Source: Corallococcus sp. CA053C (GTDB lineage Bacteria > Myxococcota > Myxococcia > Myxococcales > Myxococcaceae). Taken from it: a stretch of 34,421 nt of DNA. Numbering within the stretch: the stretch's first letter is position 1; each line of letters opens with the position of its first letter. A program made the translations under genes and the position numbers. Below are positions 32,503 to 34,421 of the stretch, piece after piece. The stretch covers positions 1-34,421 of the forward strand of contig NZ_RAWA01000054.1 of the NCBI RefSeq assembly GCF_003611675.1, written 5' to 3'. The notes beneath the pieces were generated by a model, which saw nothing but the letters and a program-made list of their open reading frames with translations, did no database searches and was not told where the DNA came from.

Positions 32503-32637
32503 ATGACGGCTCCGCGCGGCCTTCCGGGAGCGGCATTCCAGGCGAGCGGAGGCAGGTCGTCCGCAAGGCCGGGCCCCGGTGCGGCGGGCGTGCGGTGGGG
32601 GGTGGCTGCCCTCTTCCTCGCGGGTGCGCAGCGTTGA
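32503..32637 (+). CDS. possible 44-residue protein with strong ribosome-binding site
   Basis: ATG 32503 follows AGGAGGAAGAA, one of the best ribosome-binding sites in the window, and opens a 44-codon frame ending at TGA 32635. The peptide starts MTAPRGLPGAAFQASGG and ends in a hydrophobic stretch WGVAALFLAGAQR. It lies 48 nt before the four-helix membrane protein gene and in the same direction, so it could be a leader or a small partner. Composition alone does not prove coding, and no family is recognised. Confidence 0.4.
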   Translation: MTAPRGLPGAAFQASGGRSSARPGPGAAGVRWGVAALFLAGAQR

Positions 32638-32685
32638 GCCCAGGGACCCGCGCGCGGACGGGCCCGCATGCCCGAGGAGGCAACC

Positions 32686-33195
32686 ATGGAACGGCGCACC
32701 CCCACCCCCTGGTCGGTGACGAACGGGCTGCTCTTTGGCGTGGCCGCGGGGGTGCTGCTGGCGTTGGCGGAGACGGCGCTGGCGGTGGCGGCGGGGGACA
32801 GCCCCTTCTACCCGGTGCGGATGAGCGCGGCGGTGGTGCTGGGGACGCCGGCCTTCACGCCGCAGGTGTCCACGGGGCTGGCGGTGGCGGTGGGGCTGGC
32901 GGTGCACCTGGCCATCTCCGCGGGCTGGGGGCTCGTGTACTCGCTGCTGGACGCGCTCTTGCCCACGGACGGGCGCGGACGCTGGGAGTTCCAGGCGGCG
33001 GTGGGGATGCTCTTCGGCATCTTCGTGTGGCTGGTGGACTTCCAGTTCCTGGCGCGCGGCTACTTCCCCTGGTTCCTGGACGCGCCGCAGTTCCTCCAGA
33101 TTGTGTGGCACGCGCTCTTCATGGGCCTGCCGCTGGCGCTGCTGTTCACGGCGGCGGAGCGTCGGCGCACGCCGCTGGTGCAGTCGTCGCCCTGA
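32686..33195 (+). CDS. integral membrane protein, function unknown
   Basis: A 169-residue protein with about four predicted transmembrane helices: GLLFGVAAGVLLALAETALA, GLAVAVGLAVHLAISAGWGL, AAVGMLFGIFVWLVDFQFLA and FLQIVWHALFMGLPLALLFT. A short extracytoplasmic loop is rich in Pro and aromatic residues. ATG 32686 was chosen because GAGGAGG lies just upstream; the frame starts at 32668. It resembles uncharacterised membrane proteins, and I see no catalytic motif. The small frame 32503-32637 precedes it. Confidence 0.8.
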   Translation: MERRTPTPWSVTNGLLFGVAAGVLLALAETALAVAAGDSPFYPVRMSAAVVLGTPAFTPQVSTGLAVAVGLAVHLAISAGWGLVYSLLDALLPTDGRGRWEFQAAVGMLFGIFVWLVDFQFLARGYFPWFLDAPQFLQIVWHALFMGLPLALLFTAAERRRTPLVQSSP

Positions 33196-33353
33196 GGTGT
33201 CGGGCCGGCCTCCCCGCGCGGCGGAAAAGGCAAGGGCGCGGGAGGGGCCATGGGGGGCTGAAAAACGCCAGGGGTATGGTGACATGACCCGACCTTCAGG
33301 GTTATGCCGTGCGCCCGCGGCCATGGGGGCGCATCCTACCGGGGACTTTGGGC

Positions 33354-33734
33354 ATGGACACTGAACTGGCGGGCATCCTCGGCGCGGCGGCGCGCTCGGT
33401 GCGGGTGCGGATGGGCCTGACCCAGGCGGACGTGGCGGACCGCATCGGCATGGCGTCGGAGGTGTATGGCCGGCTGGAGCGGGGCCACATGCTGCCCAGC
33501 GTCCAGAACCTGCGCCGGCTGTGCGTCGTCCTGAACATCCCGCCGCACGACATGCTGGGGCTGGACGATTCGTTCGCCGCGCCGCCGCCGAAGGAGAAGC
33601 CGAAGCCGCGCACCGACGAGGAGCCGCCGGAGATGCGCCGGCTCATGCGCAACCTGCGGCGGCTGACGCCGGTGCAGCTGAAGCTGATGAACCTGGTGGC
33701 GTCCGCGATGCAGCAGCAGAAGAAGAAGCCCTGA
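33354..33734 (+). CDS. Cro/C1-type helix-turn-helix regulator
   Basis: A 126-residue protein with an N-terminal HTH_3 domain: VRVRMGLTQADVADRIGMAS (helices 1-2), then EVYGRLERGHMLPSVQNLRR (recognition helix and following). A Pro/Lys-rich linker (PPPKEKPKPRTDEEPPEM) leads to a C-terminal helix ending in QQQKKKP. No ligand domain is present. ATG 33354 has no clear Shine-Dalgarno; an in-frame GTG at 33309 would add 15 residues. The DUF985 cupin gene follows after 28 nt. Confidence 0.88.
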   Translation: MDTELAGILGAAARSVRVRMGLTQADVADRIGMASEVYGRLERGHMLPSVQNLRRLCVVLNIPPHDMLGLDDSFAAPPPKEKPKPRTDEEPPEMRRLMRNLRRLTPVQLKLMNLVASAMQQQKKKP

Positions 33735-33747
33735 GCGACGCGGGCGT

Positions 33748-33753
33748 TAGACT
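33748..33753 (+). promoter_or_regulatory. -10-like TAGACT just before the cupin gene
   Basis: TAGACT lies 9 nt before ATG 33763, and no Shine-Dalgarno sequence follows it. A transcript from here would begin at or next to the start codon. TTAGAC-type sequences also occur at 16398-16403 (before the glutathione transferase gene) and TTAGAA at 13006-13011 (before the M16 gene). There is no clear -35 element. Confidence 0.35.
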
Positions 33754-33762
33754 GGGGCCACC

Positions 33763-34248
33763 ATGGTCGACGAGCTGGTGCGCAGGCTGGACCTCAAGCC
33801 CCACCCGGAGGGCGGCTACTACCGGGAGACCTACCGGGCGGCGTTCCAGGTGCAGACGCTGCGGGGTCGCAGGTCGGCGGGCACGGCCATCTACTACCTG
33901 CTGACGCGGGGCATCTTCTCCGCGTGGCACCGGGTGGTGGGCTCGGACGAGCTGTGGCTCTTCCACGACGGGGAGCCGCTGGCGTTGCACCTGGTGCACG
34001 AGGACGGCCGGCTGGAGACGGCGGTGTTGGGCCGGGACGTGTCCAAGGGCGAGCAGCCGCAGGTGCTGGTACCGGCGGGGGTGCTCCAGGCGGCGGAGCC
34101 ATTGGGCGCGTACACGCTGGTGGGCTGCACGGTGTCGCCCGGGTTCGACTTCGCGGACTTCGAGCTGCCCGACGCGGAGGCCATGGTGGCCCGGCATCCC
34201 GCGCACGAGGGGCTGCTGCGCAGGTTGGCGAAGCCCGGTCGGCGCTGA
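33763..34248 (+). CDS. cupin superfamily protein, DUF985 (Cupin_5)
   Basis: A 161-residue DUF985 protein. Family hallmarks are RLDLKPHPEGGYYRETYR at the start, the cupin strands AIYYLLTRGIFSAWHRVVGSDELWLFHDGE and VLVPAGVLQAAEP, and the late LVGCTVSPGFDFADFEL stretch. These proteins bind sugar-like ligands in known structures, but their function is mostly unknown. The gene follows the helix-turn-helix regulator by 28 nt and appears leaderless. The next gene converges with only 8 nt between stops. Confidence 0.92.
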   Translation: MVDELVRRLDLKPHPEGGYYRETYRAAFQVQTLRGRRSAGTAIYYLLTRGIFSAWHRVVGSDELWLFHDGEPLALHLVHEDGRLETAVLGRDVSKGEQPQVLVPAGVLQAAEPLGAYTLVGCTVSPGFDFADFELPDAEAMVARHPAHEGLLRRLAKPGRR

Positions 34249-34256
34249 CTTTGGCG

Positions 34257-34421
34257 TCAGGTGCCCCAGGGGCGCAGGGGGCGGAGCAGCCCCGCGTCCT
34301 GGAGGCGGGCCTGGACGTCGGCGGCCAGGGCGAGGTGGGCCGGGTTGGAGACGGAGAACTTCTCCGGCGTGAGGGTGATGAGCGTGCCCCGGTCCGGCAG
34401 GTGTTCCACCTGGACGGGGGC
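34257..34421 (-). CDS. 3' end of a gene running off the window
   Basis: The last 54 codons and stop of a gene whose start lies beyond 34421. The codons are strongly G/C-biased in the third position. The peptide reads HLPDRGTLITLTPEKFSVSN, then AHLALAADVQARLQDAGLLR, and ends PLRPWGT, which resembles the C-terminus of a small globular protein. Possible membership in an immunity-type family (Imm52-like) came to mind but cannot be established from so little. Confidence 0.6.
   Translation of the reverse strand, partial: APVQVEHLPDRGTLITLTPEKFSVSNPAHLALAADVQARLQDAGLLRPLRPWGT

Noticed and set aside
34402-34417. parS-like sequence near the window end (TGTTCCACCTGGACGG)
   Set aside because: Only 12 of 16 positions match, the central CG is lost, and it lies within a coding sequence.

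Overview
The window looks like chromosomal DNA of a myxobacterium in the Myxococcaceae (Corallococcus/Myxococcus type). Base composition is very G+C-rich with strongly G/C-biased third codon positions. It carries parA-parB next to a bactofilin of the BacM type, several lipoproteins, and a long-form (Gram-negative) yidC. No rRNA, tRNA, insertion sequence, phage gene or CRISPR array was seen.

The backbone is the conserved origin-proximal gene set: rpmH, rnpA, yidD, yidC and a jag-like gene (210-3684), mnmE (5303-6784), mnmG and rsmG (18242-20819), then parA, parB and bactofilin (25119-27360). In many bacteria these genes are nearly contiguous. Here other genes separate them: a collagen-like lipoprotein before mnmE, about 11 kb of mostly metabolic or exported functions between mnmE and mnmG, and about 4.3 kb between rsmG and parA. 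Chromosome-maintenance signals are present. Two perfect DnaA-box 9-mers lie 84 bp apart at the mnmG end and the rsmG start. Five perfect parS palindromes and one with a single mismatch lie in about 0.8 kb upstream of parA. dnaA itself is not in the window.

The mnmE-mnmG interval holds a Uma2-type nuclease, a cyclic-di-GMP-type MshEN protein with a degenerate receiver-like tail, a cysteine dioxygenase, signal peptide peptidase SppA, an aldo/keto reductase, a coiled-coil protein, a two-domain M16 peptidase, a macro-domain protein, a YfcG-like glutathione transferase and a Cys-rich probable lipoprotein. After rsmG come a regulator/short-chain dehydrogenase pair arranged tail to tail and an exported protein of unknown function. 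After the parA-parB-bactofilin-lipoprotein operon come a CoA-binding protein, a small membrane protein, the ergothioneine pair egtB-egtD, a lone receiver domain, a RelE-like orphan, a membrane protein, a Cro/C1 regulator, a DUF985 cupin and the 3' end of one more gene.

The most unusual signals are the parS cluster, the paired DnaA boxes, a shared promoter-like motif (TGTC[A/G]G-N9-TAnnnT) before the nuclease and the dioxygenase, apparently leaderless genes, and proteins with unexpected architectures: a collagen-like/beta-helix lipoprotein, MshEN plus pseudo-receiver, MnmE with an enlarged G domain, and a Jag-like protein with a degenerate R3H motif.
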